DNA of 64,000 nucleotides, taken from positions 4,526,001 through 4,590,000 of the forward strand of contig NZ_AP025739.1 of NCBI RefSeq assembly GCF_003574315.2, read 5' to 3'. Source of the stretch: Capsulimonas corticalis. Its GTDB lineage: Bacteria; Armatimonadota; Armatimonadia; Armatimonadales; Capsulimonadaceae. Position numbers and translations under genes: made by a program. The notes below the pieces were generated by a model. The model saw only the letters and a program-made list of their open reading frames with translations, had not been told where the DNA came from and ran no database searches. Shown piece by piece: positions 32,867-41,386 of the stretch. Position 1 is the stretch's first letter; each line of letters opens with the position of its first letter.

Positions 32867-34099
32867 TCAAAATCGCAGAAGCGCCTGAAGCGTCAGCTGC
32901 TGGCGCTGGATCTGCGCCTGATCGCGCGGCGTATCGTTCAGAACTTCATAGAGCGTACGGAAGGTCAGGTGGGCGCCGGCGTTATAGTTGATCCCGACGC
33001 CGGTGCGTATCGCGCTGCTTTTGCCTTCGGGATAAGCCCAAAAAGAACGCTCGACGACGCTGGACGCCCGCCCGCCGAATTTATAAACGCCTTCCAGGAA
33101 ATAGCCCAGCACGCGCTGGTCGTTATCCGCGCCGGACACGACCTCGCCGCGCGCCGTCACGTTTTTGTACAGCAAGGTTCCATCGCCGGCAATGCGGGTC
33201 TTATTGATATAACCCACGCCCCGGTCCGTAATGATGCGACCGGACGGCGGCAGATCCACCGCGAATGGATGGTCCTTGTCAATATCGGTGATCGGCAGCC
33301 GCCCGGTCAGCATGGAGCCGCCGACGTTGACGATTCCGTTGCGCGTGTAGAATGTGCGCCCCAGCCGAAACGTCACCACATTTTTGCCGCGCGTATCGAA
33401 GCTGGTGGAGCTGGAGCCGCTGGTGAGCGAGAGATCGTAGTTGAGGATGCCATAAAATCGGCCCGAAATCTGAACGCCCACATCATTGCGTATCCCAAGC
33501 GACTGTGAATACAACGGCTGCACGAGAAGCAGATGCGGATCGTAGGTGGCGAGCAGGGCGAATGGGATCTGAAAGCGCCCCGCCTTCACATACGCCGTCG
33601 CATCGCTGTCCTCGCCGAGCGGGATCTGATATACGACGTACGCTTCGCCCAGATTCACGCCGCGGGAAATGGAGCTGTCCGCCGGATTCTCCGCCATCCC
33701 CTGCACGACCACGGCGCCGTAGGAGCGGCCGTGCGAGATAAGGGGATAGTTGAGATCGACCTCGGCGTTATTCGCCCAGGCGGAGTGCGTGCGCCCGCGC
33801 GTCGATGTCCGGTATCGTAAGTCCAGGTCGCCGTCGATCAAAAGTCGGTCTCCGATCGGCACGGCCGACGGCTCGGGCGTTTCCGGCGGCGGCAGATCCG
33901 TCGCCGGAGCCAGAGGAATCACGGCTCCGGGCGCCGGGAGCGGCGCGGCGTCTGGAGCGGCGTTCGCCGGCGTTTGCGGACTCGCCGCCGCGCTGGGAGC
34001 CGTGTCCACGGCGTTCGCCGAAGCGGGAGCGATCAGAGCCAGAAGCGCGCAGCATCCTAGGAAGCCGAAACTGCGTGACGAGGAGCCGCACAAAGTCAT
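32867..34099 (-). CDS. Predicted outer-membrane beta-barrel (porin-like) protein
   Basis: 410 residues. A signal peptide (FLGCCALLALIAPASANA) is followed by a Pro/Ala-rich linker to about 80. From about 85 on there is a long run of alternating polar/hydrophobic strands (DLDLRYRTSTRG, YGAVVVQGMAE, ATAYVKAGRFQIPFALLATYD) and the chain ends in Phe (LTLQALLRF), the classic outer-membrane assembly signal. The pattern GRFQIPFALL resembles phosphate-selective porin O/P-type barrels. It supports a diderm envelope. The substrate is unknown. An extended -10 (34236-34244) predicts a leader of about 130 nt. Confidence 0.8.
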   Translation of the reverse strand: MTLCGSSSRSFGFLGCCALLALIAPASANAVDTAPSAAASPQTPANAAPDAAPLPAPGAVIPLAPATDLPPPETPEPSAVPIGDRLLIDGDLDLRYRTSTRGRTHSAWANNAEVDLNYPLISHGRSYGAVVVQGMAENPADSSISRGVNLGEAYVVYQIPLGEDSDATAYVKAGRFQIPFALLATYDPHLLLVQPLYSQSLGIRNDVGVQISGRFYGILNYDLSLTSGSSSTSFDTRGKNVVTFRLGRTFYTRNGIVNVGGSMLTGRLPITDIDKDHPFAVDLPPSGRIITDRGVGYINKTRIAGDGTLLYKNVTARGEVVSGADNDQRVLGYFLEGVYKFGGRASSVVERSFWAYPEGKSSAIRTGVGINYNAGAHLTFRTLYEVLNDTPRDQAQIQRQQLTLQALLRF

Positions 34100-34402
34100 A
34101 ATGGGAAACCTTGACAGAAGATCGGGAAATGGGGCGATCGTTTCAGTGGAAATAAGGACTTTCGCCCGCGCGTTTTGTATGCGCCGGCGCGAACGGCAGG
34201 TCTCGCGTCCCAGTGAAGTCCTTGCATATCGGTGTAGTATACCATTTCATCGAGCGCGTCTTGATGACGGGAATGGGACGAAAGTTCTACAAGCTTCACT
34301 TGTGGGGCGGGAATCGGACGTTTACCAATCATCACTCACACCCACGAAAGCAGGGATGGCTGGTATAATCAGTGTAACATACATTATCAGCAACGAGGCG
34401 TT
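34100..34402. promoter_or_regulatory. Divergent promoter region between porin-like and TolB-like genes
   Basis: 303 bp without a gene. On the minus strand TGGTATACT (34236-34244) is an extended -10 for the porin-like gene. On the plus strand TGGTATAAT (34361-34369) is an extended -10 for the TolB-like gene, giving a leader of about 27 nt. No further structure is obvious. Confidence 0.55.
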
Positions 34403-35737
34403 ATGACTGACTTTCCAGCGCCCGAGGACACATCGCCGTCCCCGGACAATCATGAGGCGCCGCAAGACGGCGCCGCTCCCTCGGACCAGCCGGGCGGCGC
34501 GGGACCGCGTAAGGTCTACGAATCGAACCTTCTGCCGGATCGCCGGCGCAACCGAGTGTCGCCGTGGCTTTTGATCCCCATACTGCTCGCAGGCTTCGGA
34601 GCGGCGTACTATTTCCTGCTGTTCAAGCCGCAGCAGCGCCGCCACATCGTGACGGCGGGGGAAATCGTGTTCGCTTCGGATCGCAATTCGCCGGGCGTTT
34701 CGCATTTGTGGGCGATGACGCCCGGAGGAACGCCGCGCGCTTTGACTTCGGGAGCCTCGCCCGACACCAGTCCGGCCTTTGCGCCCGACGGCAATCAGAT
34801 CGCGCTGCTGTCGCCGCGTCTGCGCGATCAGAGTCAGATCTTTTTGGTGGACGCCGATGGACAAAATCTGATCCCGGTGACGCATACCTCCGGAACGAAG
34901 GACCTTCCGATCTTTGCGCCAAGCGACAACCGTCTGCTGGGCTATACTTCCAGCGGCGTTCTTTACCGCATGGAATTAGGAACGAAATCCATCGACCAGA
35001 TCGTTCCCGCGGACACCGACGCGTCGCATCATCATAGCGGCTCAGCCGACGACAACCAGGAAGCGCCCGCGCCGGCGCAGCCCACCACGGTCCCCAGCTA
35101 CGCCTGGCGCCCCGGCGCGCCGCGCGATGAGCAGGGCCTCGCCGCCGTTCAGGATACGGACGGCTTGCAGACGCTCGCGATTCTGCCGAAGCCGGACGCC
35201 GATTTGATCACGACTTCGACCGGGCAGCCCGGCGGACCGCCATTGATCGCCGCCGACGCCATGTCCGTCGGCTGGAGCCCCACTGGCGGCCTGCTCGCCG
35301 TCGCCGTGCTCGGCGTCAAGGGACTGCCGCCAGGGAAGTCGCTTTCCGGCATCATTTTGTTCGATGGGCAGGGCAAGCCGGCGCAGAGCGCCCCGCCGGT
35401 CCAGATCGCCAGCGCGATCTTGGGGCCTGAGAATCCGGTGTTCACGCCGGACGGCGCCGCGATCTTGTTCGAGATTTGGCGTCAGCCCGACCTGGCGTCG
35501 CGCAAATGCGTCGGCCTCTTCATCGCCAATACGGATGCGTCCGGCCAGCCGCACGTCGTCGTCAAGGGGGACGCCGAGCACGCGCAGTTCTCGCGTGACG
35601 GCAAAACCATATACTATTTGACCACGCGCGCGGACGGCAAACACGACCTTTGTTCGGTCGGCCTGGACGGCGCCGGTTTTCAGCGGCTGAGCGACGGCGC
35701 GGAGGATGTGACGCACTTCGCGCTGTCGCCGCAATAA
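34403..35737 (+). CDS. Membrane-anchored TolB-like beta-propeller protein
   Basis: 444 residues. The cytoplasmic N-terminus is acidic and Pro-rich (1-50), followed by one transmembrane helix (PWLLIPILLAGFGAAYYFLLF, about 53-73) and an extracytoplasmic domain with repeated PD40/TolB-type blades: GEIVFASDRNSPGVSHLWAM, SPAFAPDGNQIALLS, PVFTPDGAAILFEI, AQFSRDGKTIYYLT. A His-rich, Pro-rich insert lies near 210-230. TolB propellers bind partner proteins in the envelope, but this gene is not in a tol cluster. The function is unassigned. Confidence 0.82.
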   Translation: MTDFPAPEDTSPSPDNHEAPQDGAAPSDQPGGAGPRKVYESNLLPDRRRNRVSPWLLIPILLAGFGAAYYFLLFKPQQRRHIVTAGEIVFASDRNSPGVSHLWAMTPGGTPRALTSGASPDTSPAFAPDGNQIALLSPRLRDQSQIFLVDADGQNLIPVTHTSGTKDLPIFAPSDNRLLGYTSSGVLYRMELGTKSIDQIVPADTDASHHHSGSADDNQEAPAPAQPTTVPSYAWRPGAPRDEQGLAAVQDTDGLQTLAILPKPDADLITTSTGQPGGPPLIAADAMSVGWSPTGGLLAVAVLGVKGLPPGKSLSGIILFDGQGKPAQSAPPVQIASAILGPENPVFTPDGAAILFEIWRQPDLASRKCVGLFIANTDASGQPHVVVKGDAEHAQFSRDGKTIYYLTTRADGKHDLCSVGLDGAGFQRLSDGAEDVTHFALSPQ

Positions 35738-35796
35738 CGCTCCAGAAAGGAATGAGCGGCGTCGTTCTCCGCGTCTCTGCCGGGCTATTTGTTTGC

Positions 35797-35825
35797 TTGC
35801 ATTGACGGCGGCGTTATGGTATACT
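35797..35825 (+). promoter_or_regulatory. Promoter of the small membrane protein-sigma factor operon
   Basis: TTGCAT (35797-35802), a 17-bp spacer and TATACT (35820-35825), the latter preceded by TGG as an extended -10. It lies about 55 bp before the first start codon. Confidence 0.6.
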
Positions 35826-35885
35826 TGGGCACATTTAACCTGACACTTACTCACCGCTACGCTGCCGGCTGGCCCTATTTTGCCG

Positions 35886-36203
35886 ATGAATCATTTTGTG
35901 GAACGCTTGCCTTGGCGTATAGCTGCGCTTGCAGGCCTATTGGTAGGAGCGGTCAGTTGGGCGAACAGCACTGATTTATGGATTTGTTTGATCCGTGCGG
36001 CCGCCGCATTTGTCGTCTTTGGCTTCCTGGGCGTGATTTTGCGTAATATTTTGACGCAGCATCCCGACCAGCACCAGGGAGACGAGCGGCGCGATCATCG
36101 TGGAGTACATCTCGACGCGATGACGCCGGAAATGAGTCTGGACGATCTGGAGCACAGAGAATCAGGTTTAGACGCACCTCTGGGGGATGACAGCGAGCGA
36201 TGA
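35886..36203 (+). CDS. Small two-helix membrane protein coupled to a sigma factor
   Basis: 105 residues from ATG 35886 (a TTG two codons earlier is possible). Two hydrophobic segments (IAALAGLLVGAVSWA and LIRAAAAFVVFGFLGVILRNIL) precede a charged, Asp/Glu/His-rich cytoplasmic tail of about 45 residues. Its TGA overlaps the ATG of the sigma-factor gene (36200-36203), so the two are translationally coupled. That context makes a role in controlling the sigma factor worth testing, but the sequence has no recognised anti-sigma domain. Confidence 0.7.
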   Translation: MNHFVERLPWRIAALAGLLVGAVSWANSTDLWICLIRAAAAFVVFGFLGVILRNILTQHPDQHQGDERRDHRGVHLDAMTPEMSLDDLEHRESGLDAPLGDDSER

Positions 36204-36982
36204 CGACCTCCCTTAATATTGCCGATCTCTGGCGCCGACTCAAAGACCGCAAGGATCAAAAGGCTCGCGATCAGATTATCAACCATTACGCGTATCTGGT
36301 GAAAATCACTGCGGGACGCGTGGTGACGAGCCTGCCGCCGAACCTCGAACGCGATGACCTTGTCAGCGCGGGAGTGATGGGCTTGATCAAGGCCGTCGAT
36401 CAATTCGACACCGGCCGTCAGGTCAAGTTCGAAACCTACGCAATCGCCTTGATTCGCGGCGCCATTCTGGAGATGCTGCGCGAAGAAGACTGGGTGCCGC
36501 GCTCCGTGCGCGACAACGTCAAGTCTCTGGAGCGCACGTACTACCAGCTGGAGCTGCGCATGGGGCGCCCGGCGACGGAAGAAGAAGTCGCGGAAGAGAT
36601 GGGCATGACCACCGACGATCTGCAGAAGATCCTGGTCAACACCAGCCGCGCGAATATCCTTTCCCTGGACGACATGCTGATCGGCGGAGGCGGGGACGGC
36701 GGCGAGCGCCTGCACCTGACCGATGTCCTTCAGGACGAAAACTCCAATGTCGTCTCCGAAGTCGAAGCGGCCGCGATCAAAAGCACGCTGACGGTCGGCA
36801 TCGATCGGCTTCCCGAGCGTGAACGTCTCGTCATCGCCCTGTACTACTACGAAGGTCTGACGTTCAAGGAAATCGGAAAAGTGCTGACGGTTTCAGAATC
36901 GCGCGTATACCAACTGCATACGCAGGCGGTTTTGAGGCTTCGCGGATATTTGCAGCGGGACTCGGTGCTCTTTACGGGATAA
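36200..36982 (+). CDS. FliA/WhiG-type (sigma-28 family) RNA polymerase sigma factor
   Basis: 260 residues. Region 2 (about 28-100: NHYAYLVKITAGRVV, ERDDLVSAGVMGLIKAVDQFD, FETYAIALIRGAILEMLREEDWVPRSVR), region 3 (VKSLERTYYQLELRMGRPATEEEVAEEMGM) and region 4 (LPERERLVIALYYYEGLTFKEIGKVL, ESRVYQLHTQAVLRLR). The ARGAI-like and WVPRSVR stretches are characteristic of FliA/WhiG. Such factors read flagellar or, in non-motile bacteria, developmental promoters; no flagellar gene is in the window. It is translationally coupled to the membrane protein before it and followed by a strong terminator. Confidence 0.93.
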   Translation: MTTSLNIADLWRRLKDRKDQKARDQIINHYAYLVKITAGRVVTSLPPNLERDDLVSAGVMGLIKAVDQFDTGRQVKFETYAIALIRGAILEMLREEDWVPRSVRDNVKSLERTYYQLELRMGRPATEEEVAEEMGMTTDDLQKILVNTSRANILSLDDMLIGGGGDGGERLHLTDVLQDENSNVVSEVEAAAIKSTLTVGIDRLPERERLVIALYYYEGLTFKEIGKVLTVSESRVYQLHTQAVLRLRGYLQRDSVLFTG

Positions 36983-37010
36983 AGCGCGACGCAATTATTA
37001 TCAGACATAC

Positions 37011-37040
37011 AAAAAGCCTGGCGGGTTTGCCAGGCTTTTT
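37011..37040 (+). terminator. Terminator after the sigma-factor gene
   Basis: A perfect 12-bp stem (37011-37022 with 37029-37040) with a 6-base loop, its 3' arm running into TTTTTTG. Confidence 0.9.
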
Positions 37041-37127
37041 TGTGCGGAAGCCGTTCCGCGCCAATTACCCACACAGCCGGCGTCCCTACGAATACTGGGA
37101 CGCAAGGCGCGATCTCAGGAGGAAACG

Positions 37128-37664
37128 ATGGTCGAAACGTATCTGAAACTGTTGGAGCAGGGATATTTCGAGGTGACGTTTGCGTTCGAGGGATTGGCGG
37201 ACGAGAATGTCTGGAAACGCCCGGCGGACGGGCTCCTTTCCATCGGGGAGCTGGCGGGGCACATTGCTTACTGGGAGGCCGTAAGGCTGGCGGGCGAGGG
37301 CGGACAGCCGAGTCCGGACGCCAGCGGCGTGTCGCTGGCGCCTGATCTGGCGAAGTGCCGGGTGAGCAGTCTGCTGATCGACGATCGGTTTCGGTACTAC
37401 CCGAAGACGATCCCGACGACGCCTTCAGAGCAGCAGCTCGCCATGACGGCGGATCAGGTCTGCAAGGAGCTTCTGCGGGTGCATCAGGAGTCGGTGGCGC
37501 ACTTTAAGGCGCTCAATCCCGATCTGGCGGGTCCTGTCCCCGGATGGCCGCCGGAGTGGACGTACGGCGGATTCCTGGAGTACTTGATATTTCACATCGG
37601 TTATCACACCGGACAGATGTACACCGTCCGCCATCTGTTGGGGGATCAGACGCCGGACAATTGA
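37128..37664 (+). CDS. DinB-superfamily protein
   Basis: 178 residues with a strong ribosome site (AGGAGGAA) before the ATG. A four-helix DinB fold with the three metal ligands in their expected places: H45 (IGELAGHIAYWE), H156 and H160 (IFHIGYHTGQMY). Members include DinB of Bacillus and thiol-transferases such as BstA or mycothiol-dependent enzymes; the specific reaction cannot be assigned. A single gene between two terminators. Confidence 0.88.
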   Translation: MVETYLKLLEQGYFEVTFAFEGLADENVWKRPADGLLSIGELAGHIAYWEAVRLAGEGGQPSPDASGVSLAPDLAKCRVSSLLIDDRFRYYPKTIPTTPSEQQLAMTADQVCKELLRVHQESVAHFKALNPDLAGPVPGWPPEWTYGGFLEYLIFHIGYHTGQMYTVRHLLGDQTPDN

Positions 37665-37717
37665 CGCCTTCCCTCTGTCCTTCCCGTCAAATCTGTCGCG
37701 GCCCTAGGCTGTTAAAC

Positions 37718-37758
37718 CAAGAACCCCATCGTCAACACTATTGACGATGGGGTTCTTG
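37718..37758. terminator. Bidirectional terminator between dinB-like gene and cysK
   Basis: A perfect 18-bp stem (37718-37735 with 37741-37758) with a 5-base loop between two converging genes. The plus side continues GCTTTT and the minus side GTTTAA. Confidence 0.75.
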
Positions 37759-37816
37759 GCTTTTAACTTCCCTCCCGTCGCAGGAGGGGCGGCGCGAAGC
37801 GCCGGGGTTGGTAGGA

Positions 37817-38773
37817 TTACTGCTCGTCCCGCAGGTCCGCGAACAGAACGGTGGACAGGTAGCGCTCGCCGTTCGACGGGATCACCACGACGATGGTCTT
37901 GCCGGCGTTCTCGGGGCGCTTCGCGACCTGGACAGCCGCATAGAGCGCGGCGCCGGAGGAGATGCCGACGAGGATGCCTTCTTCGCGGCCGGCGCGGCGC
38001 GCCCATTCGACGGCGTCTTCGTTGGTGACTTGAATCACTTCGTCGACGACGTTGATATGCAGGTTGCCCGGAATGAAGCCCGCGCCGATGCCTTGCAGCT
38101 TATGCGGCGCCGGGGTCAGAGGCTGGCCGGCCAGCGTCTGCGTGATGATGGGCGAAGCGGTCGGCTCGACGGCGATCGCCTTGAACGACGGCTTGCGCTC
38201 CTTGATCACTTCGGCGACGCCGGTGATCGTGCCGCCGGTGCCGACGCCCGCGACCAGGATATCGATCGCGCCATCGGTGTCTTTCCAGATCTCTTCGGCG
38301 GTGGTCTTGCGGTGGATCGCGGGGTTCGCGGGGTTATTGAACTGCTGGGGGATAAATGAGTGTGGTGTTTCCGCGGCGAGCCGCTCGGCTTCGGCGATCG
38401 CGCCCTTCATGCCGCTCGGCCCCGGGGTCAGGACGAGCTCGGCGCCGTAGCCGCGCAGCAGAAGGCGGCGCTCCATGCTCATCGTTTCCGGCATCGTCAG
38501 GATCAGTTTGTAACCCTTGGCGGCGCAGGCGAACGCCAGGCCGATGCCTGTGTTGCCGGAGGTCGGTTCGATAATGACGGAATCCGAGTTGATGAGCCCT
38601 TTTTCCTCAGCGTCCTCAAGCATCGCCACGGCGATACGGTCCTTGACGGAAGACGCCGGATTGAAGAACTCCAGCTTCGCCAGAACGGTGGCGCCGGCGC
38701 CCTCGGTGAGACGATGCAGCTTCACGAGCGGTGTGCCGCCGACGAGGTCTGTGATATGTTCATAGATTGGCAT
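37817..38773 (-). CDS. cysK: Cysteine synthase A (O-acetylserine sulfhydrylase)
   Basis: Makes L-cysteine from O-acetylserine and sulfide with PLP. 318 residues from ATG 38773 ([19 protein letters not shown]), which is where the family normally starts; the upstream frame crosses the promoter. The PLP lysine is in [11 protein letters not shown] (near 43), the substrate loop is [10 protein letters not shown], and the phosphate-binding loop is [11 protein letters not shown] good sigma-70 promoter lies upstream and diverges from that of the ribokinase gene. Confidence 0.97.
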   Translation of the reverse strand: MPIYEHITDLVGGTPLVKLHRLTEGAGATVLAKLEFFNPASSVKDRIAVAMLEDAEEKGLINSDSVIIEPTSGNTGIGLAFACAAKGYKLILTMPETMSMERRLLLRGYGAELVLTPGPSGMKGAIAEAERLAAETPHSFIPQQFNNPANPAIHRKTTAEEIWKDTDGAIDILVAGVGTGGTITGVAEVIKERKPSFKAIAVEPTASPIITQTLAGQPLTPAPHKLQGIGAGFIPGNLHINVVDEVIQVTNEDAVEWARRAGREEGILVGISSGAALYAAVQVAKRPENAGKTIVVVIPSNGERYLSTVLFADLRDEQ

Positions 38774-38797
38774 TGTCGAAAATCTCCTCTGCGGAAT

Positions 38798-38827
38798 ATG
38801 ATATCCCAATGAATCCGCCTTTGTCAA
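38798..38827 (-). promoter_or_regulatory. Sigma-70 promoter of cysK
   Basis: On the minus strand, a consensus TTGACA (38822-38827), an 18-bp spacer and TATCAT (38798-38803). The leader is about 20 nt. Confidence 0.7.
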
Positions 38828-38896
38828 CTCAATCACTTGCATTTGTAAATTCGCCGCCGAGCGTACGTTTTCTTGCTCGCGCCATCGGTAAGCGGC

Positions 38897-38926
38897 TTGA
38901 CATCGCCTTCAGAAAAATGATAACCT
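38897..38926 (+). promoter_or_regulatory. Sigma-70 promoter of the ribokinase gene, leaderless
   Basis: A consensus TTGACA (38897-38902), an 18-bp spacer and TAACCT (38921-38926) preceded by TGA as an extended -10. 8 bases separate the -10 from the ATG at 38935. Confidence 0.65.
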
Positions 38927-38934
38927 ATGCCCGT

Positions 38935-39879
38935 ATGAATACGAGTAACCGCGCCGATGGGCGGACACGCCCGCACGTTGTGGTCGTGGGCAGCAGCAAT
39001 ACCGACATGACGGCGCGCGTCGCCCGCCTTCCCGGGCCGGGTGAAACCGTACTCAGCGAGCGATTTGAGATGGTCGCCGGCGGCAAGGGCGCCAATCAAG
39101 CCGTCGCCGCCGCAAGGCTGGGCGCGCAGGTGACGTTCGTCGCGCGCGTCGGCGCCGACGCGCTGGGGGCGCAGGCGATCGCCGGGTTTCAGGCCGCCGG
39201 GATCGACACGGCCTATGTTGTCCAGGATTCGGGTGCGCCGACGGGAATCGCGCTGATCGGGGTGGACGCCGCGCGCGGAGAGAATTCGATCATTGTGGCG
39301 CCCGGCGCGAACGCGCATCTTTCGCCGTCGGATGTCGAAGCCGCCAGTGAGGTCATCCGAAACGCCGATATCGTCGTTTGCCAGCTCGAAACGCCGTTGG
39401 AGACGGTAAAGACCGCGCTGAGGATCGCGTGGGAGGCGGGCGTCCTGACGGTTTTGAACCCCGCGCCCGCTCAGCCGCTGCCGGCCGATCTGCTGGCGCT
39501 GGTCGATATTCTGACGCCCAATGAGACGGAAGCCGTGCTCTTGGTGGGCGACACGGACGCTTCTCCGGAAGCCGCCGCTCAGCAATTGCATGCGCTGGGC
39601 GTGAGCAGCGTCGTCGTGACGCTCGGAGCGGCCGGCGCGCTGGTCAGCAACGCGGACGGCGTGGTGGTTGTCGCGGGGCGGCGGGCGCCGACCGTTGTCG
39701 ACACCACGGGGGCAGGGGATTGTTTTACCGGCGCGCTCAGCGTTGCGCTCGCGGAAGGTAAAGATTTGCGGCGGGCGGCGGAGTTCGCGGGCGCCGCCGC
39801 CTCGCTCAGCGTCGCGAAGGCCGGCGCGCAGCCGTCGATGCCGACGCGCGCCGACGTGGACGCCATTTTGAAGAATTGA
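38935..39879 (+). CDS. rbsK: Ribokinase (PfkB family)
   Basis: Phosphorylates D-ribose to ribose 5-phosphate. 314 residues from ATG 38935. Longer readings are excluded because the promoter lies inside them. PfkB signature 1 is GGKGANQAVAAARLG, the substrate region VVVGSSNTDM, and signature 2 with the catalytic Asp is DTTGAGDCFTGAL. The lid and anion-hole features match ribokinase better than fructokinase, but substrate choice within PfkB is hard to call. The rbsB-rbsC-rbsA transporter is 12 kb away, not adjacent. gltX follows 28 bp downstream. Confidence 0.9.
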   Translation: MNTSNRADGRTRPHVVVVGSSNTDMTARVARLPGPGETVLSERFEMVAGGKGANQAVAAARLGAQVTFVARVGADALGAQAIAGFQAAGIDTAYVVQDSGAPTGIALIGVDAARGENSIIVAPGANAHLSPSDVEAASEVIRNADIVVCQLETPLETVKTALRIAWEAGVLTVLNPAPAQPLPADLLALVDILTPNETEAVLLVGDTDASPEAAAQQLHALGVSSVVVTLGAAGALVSNADGVVVVAGRRAPTVVDTTGAGDCFTGALSVALAEGKDLRRAAEFAGAAASLSVAKAGAQPSMPTRADVDAILKN

Positions 39880-39907
39880 AGACACGAAGAAGTAGGATTT
39901 GAGAGAA

Positions 39908-41377
39908 ATGACAAATGTACGCGTCCGTTACGCGCCGTCGCCGACCGGAATACCGCATATTGGAAATATCCGCACCGCCATGTTCGACTGGCTCTACGCC
40001 CGTCACACCGGCGGAACGTTCATCGTCCGCATTGAAGATACGGACAAGAACCGCGAGGTGGAAGGCGGGATCGATCTTCAGCTCGACGCTCTGCGCTGGT
40101 ACGGCCTGGACTGGGACGAAGGCCCGGGCGTCGGCGGCGCCTACGGCCCCTATATCCAGTCCGAGCGGCTGCACTTCTATCAGAAGTACGCCGACGAGCT
40201 GATCGCCGCCGGCAAGGCTTACCGGGCTTACGACTCGGAAGAGCGCTTGAAGTCCATGCGTGAGGAGCAGCAGAAGCGCGGGCTGCCCACGGGCTACGAC
40301 CGTCGCCATCGCTATCTGACGGATGAGGAGCGGGCTGAGTACGAGAAGTCCGGCGCCCCGTCCGTCGTGCGCTTCGCCGTGCCGACCGAAGGCAAAACGA
40401 CCTATGTGGACGCCGTATACGGCGAGATCGCCTTTGAGAATAGAGTTCTCGACGACGCCATTTTGCTGAAGTCCGACGGCTACCCGACATACCATCTGGC
40501 GAGCGTCGTCGACGACCATCTGATGGAGATTACCCATGTGCTGCGCGGCGAGGACTGGATCCCCAGCTCCCCTCTGCACGTCCAGCTTTACCGCGCGTTC
40601 GGGTGGGACGCGCCGACCTTCGTCCATCTGCCGAATATGATGGGACCGGACGGCAAGAAGTTCGGCAAGCGCAACGGCGCCAAGGACGCGATGGAGTACG
40701 GTCAGGAAGGCTATCTCGTCGAAGCCATGTTCAACTTCATGTCCTTGCAGGGATGGTCGCCCAAGGAAGAGCGCGATCTCTTTTCCCGCGAGGAGCTGGT
40801 GGAGCGCTTCTCGCTGGAGGGCATCCTGAACCGCTCGCCGATCACCGACCCGGTGAAGTTGGATTGGTTCAACGGCCAGTACATCCGGTCGATGTCCCTG
40901 CACGATCTGGCGGAGCGCTGCCTGCCGTTTTTGCAGAAGGCTGGCTTTGCTGAGGAGAACCCGAGCGCCGAGACGCTGGAGTATATCGGGCGCGTTCTGG
41001 CGCTGGAGCAGGAGCGGATCAAGACGCTCGCCGAGGCTCCCATTCTGGGCGGCTTTTTCCTGCAAGCCGACGACGCCTATGAGTTCGATGAGAAGGCCGT
41101 CGCCAAGTGGTTCAGCAATCCCGGCGTGGGCGATCGTCTGCGCGCAGTAAAAGAAGACTTCGCCGCGTTGAAGGATTTTGACGCCGCGTCGGTCGAAGCG
41201 GTCGTGCGCGATGTGATCGCGCGGTTTGAAGTGAAGGGCGGCGAAGTCATTCACCCCGTCCGCGTGTCCGTCTCCGGCCGCACCACCGGGCCGGGTCTCT
41301 TTGAAATGATCGAGGTGCTGGGCCGCGAGCGCGTTCTGCGACGGCTGGACCGCGCCCTGAGCCTTGTCACCGCATAA
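39908..41377 (+). CDS. gltX: Glutamyl-tRNA synthetase
   Basis: 489 residues, a full-length class I synthetase charging tRNA-Glu (and possibly tRNA-Gln if GatCAB is present). The HIGH motif is in SPTGIPHIGNIRTAMFDWL and the glutamate-binding part is FIVRIEDTDKNRE. The second ATP signature, usually KLSKR, reads K251-F-G-K-R255, with Gly in place of Ser. The anticodon-binding helical domain fills the C-terminal 170 residues. The ATG at 39908 is used; a TTG at 39899 precedes it. It lies between the ribokinase and the amidohydrolase pair with short gaps, so partial co-transcription is likely. Confidence 0.96.
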   Translation: MTNVRVRYAPSPTGIPHIGNIRTAMFDWLYARHTGGTFIVRIEDTDKNREVEGGIDLQLDALRWYGLDWDEGPGVGGAYGPYIQSERLHFYQKYADELIAAGKAYRAYDSEERLKSMREEQQKRGLPTGYDRRHRYLTDEERAEYEKSGAPSVVRFAVPTEGKTTYVDAVYGEIAFENRVLDDAILLKSDGYPTYHLASVVDDHLMEITHVLRGEDWIPSSPLHVQLYRAFGWDAPTFVHLPNMMGPDGKKFGKRNGAKDAMEYGQEGYLVEAMFNFMSLQGWSPKEERDLFSREELVERFSLEGILNRSPITDPVKLDWFNGQYIRSMSLHDLAERCLPFLQKAGFAEENPSAETLEYIGRVLALEQERIKTLAEAPILGGFFLQADDAYEFDEKAVAKWFSNPGVGDRLRAVKEDFAALKDFDAASVEAVVRDVIARFEVKGGEVIHPVRVSVSGRTTGPGLFEMIEVLGRERVLRRLDRALSLVTA

Positions 41378-41386
41378 GGACGTACT

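Noticed and set aside
38767-38934. N-terminal extension of the ribokinase frame
   Set aside because: It overlaps the cysK start and both divergent promoters. The PfkB homology begins only after ATG 38935.
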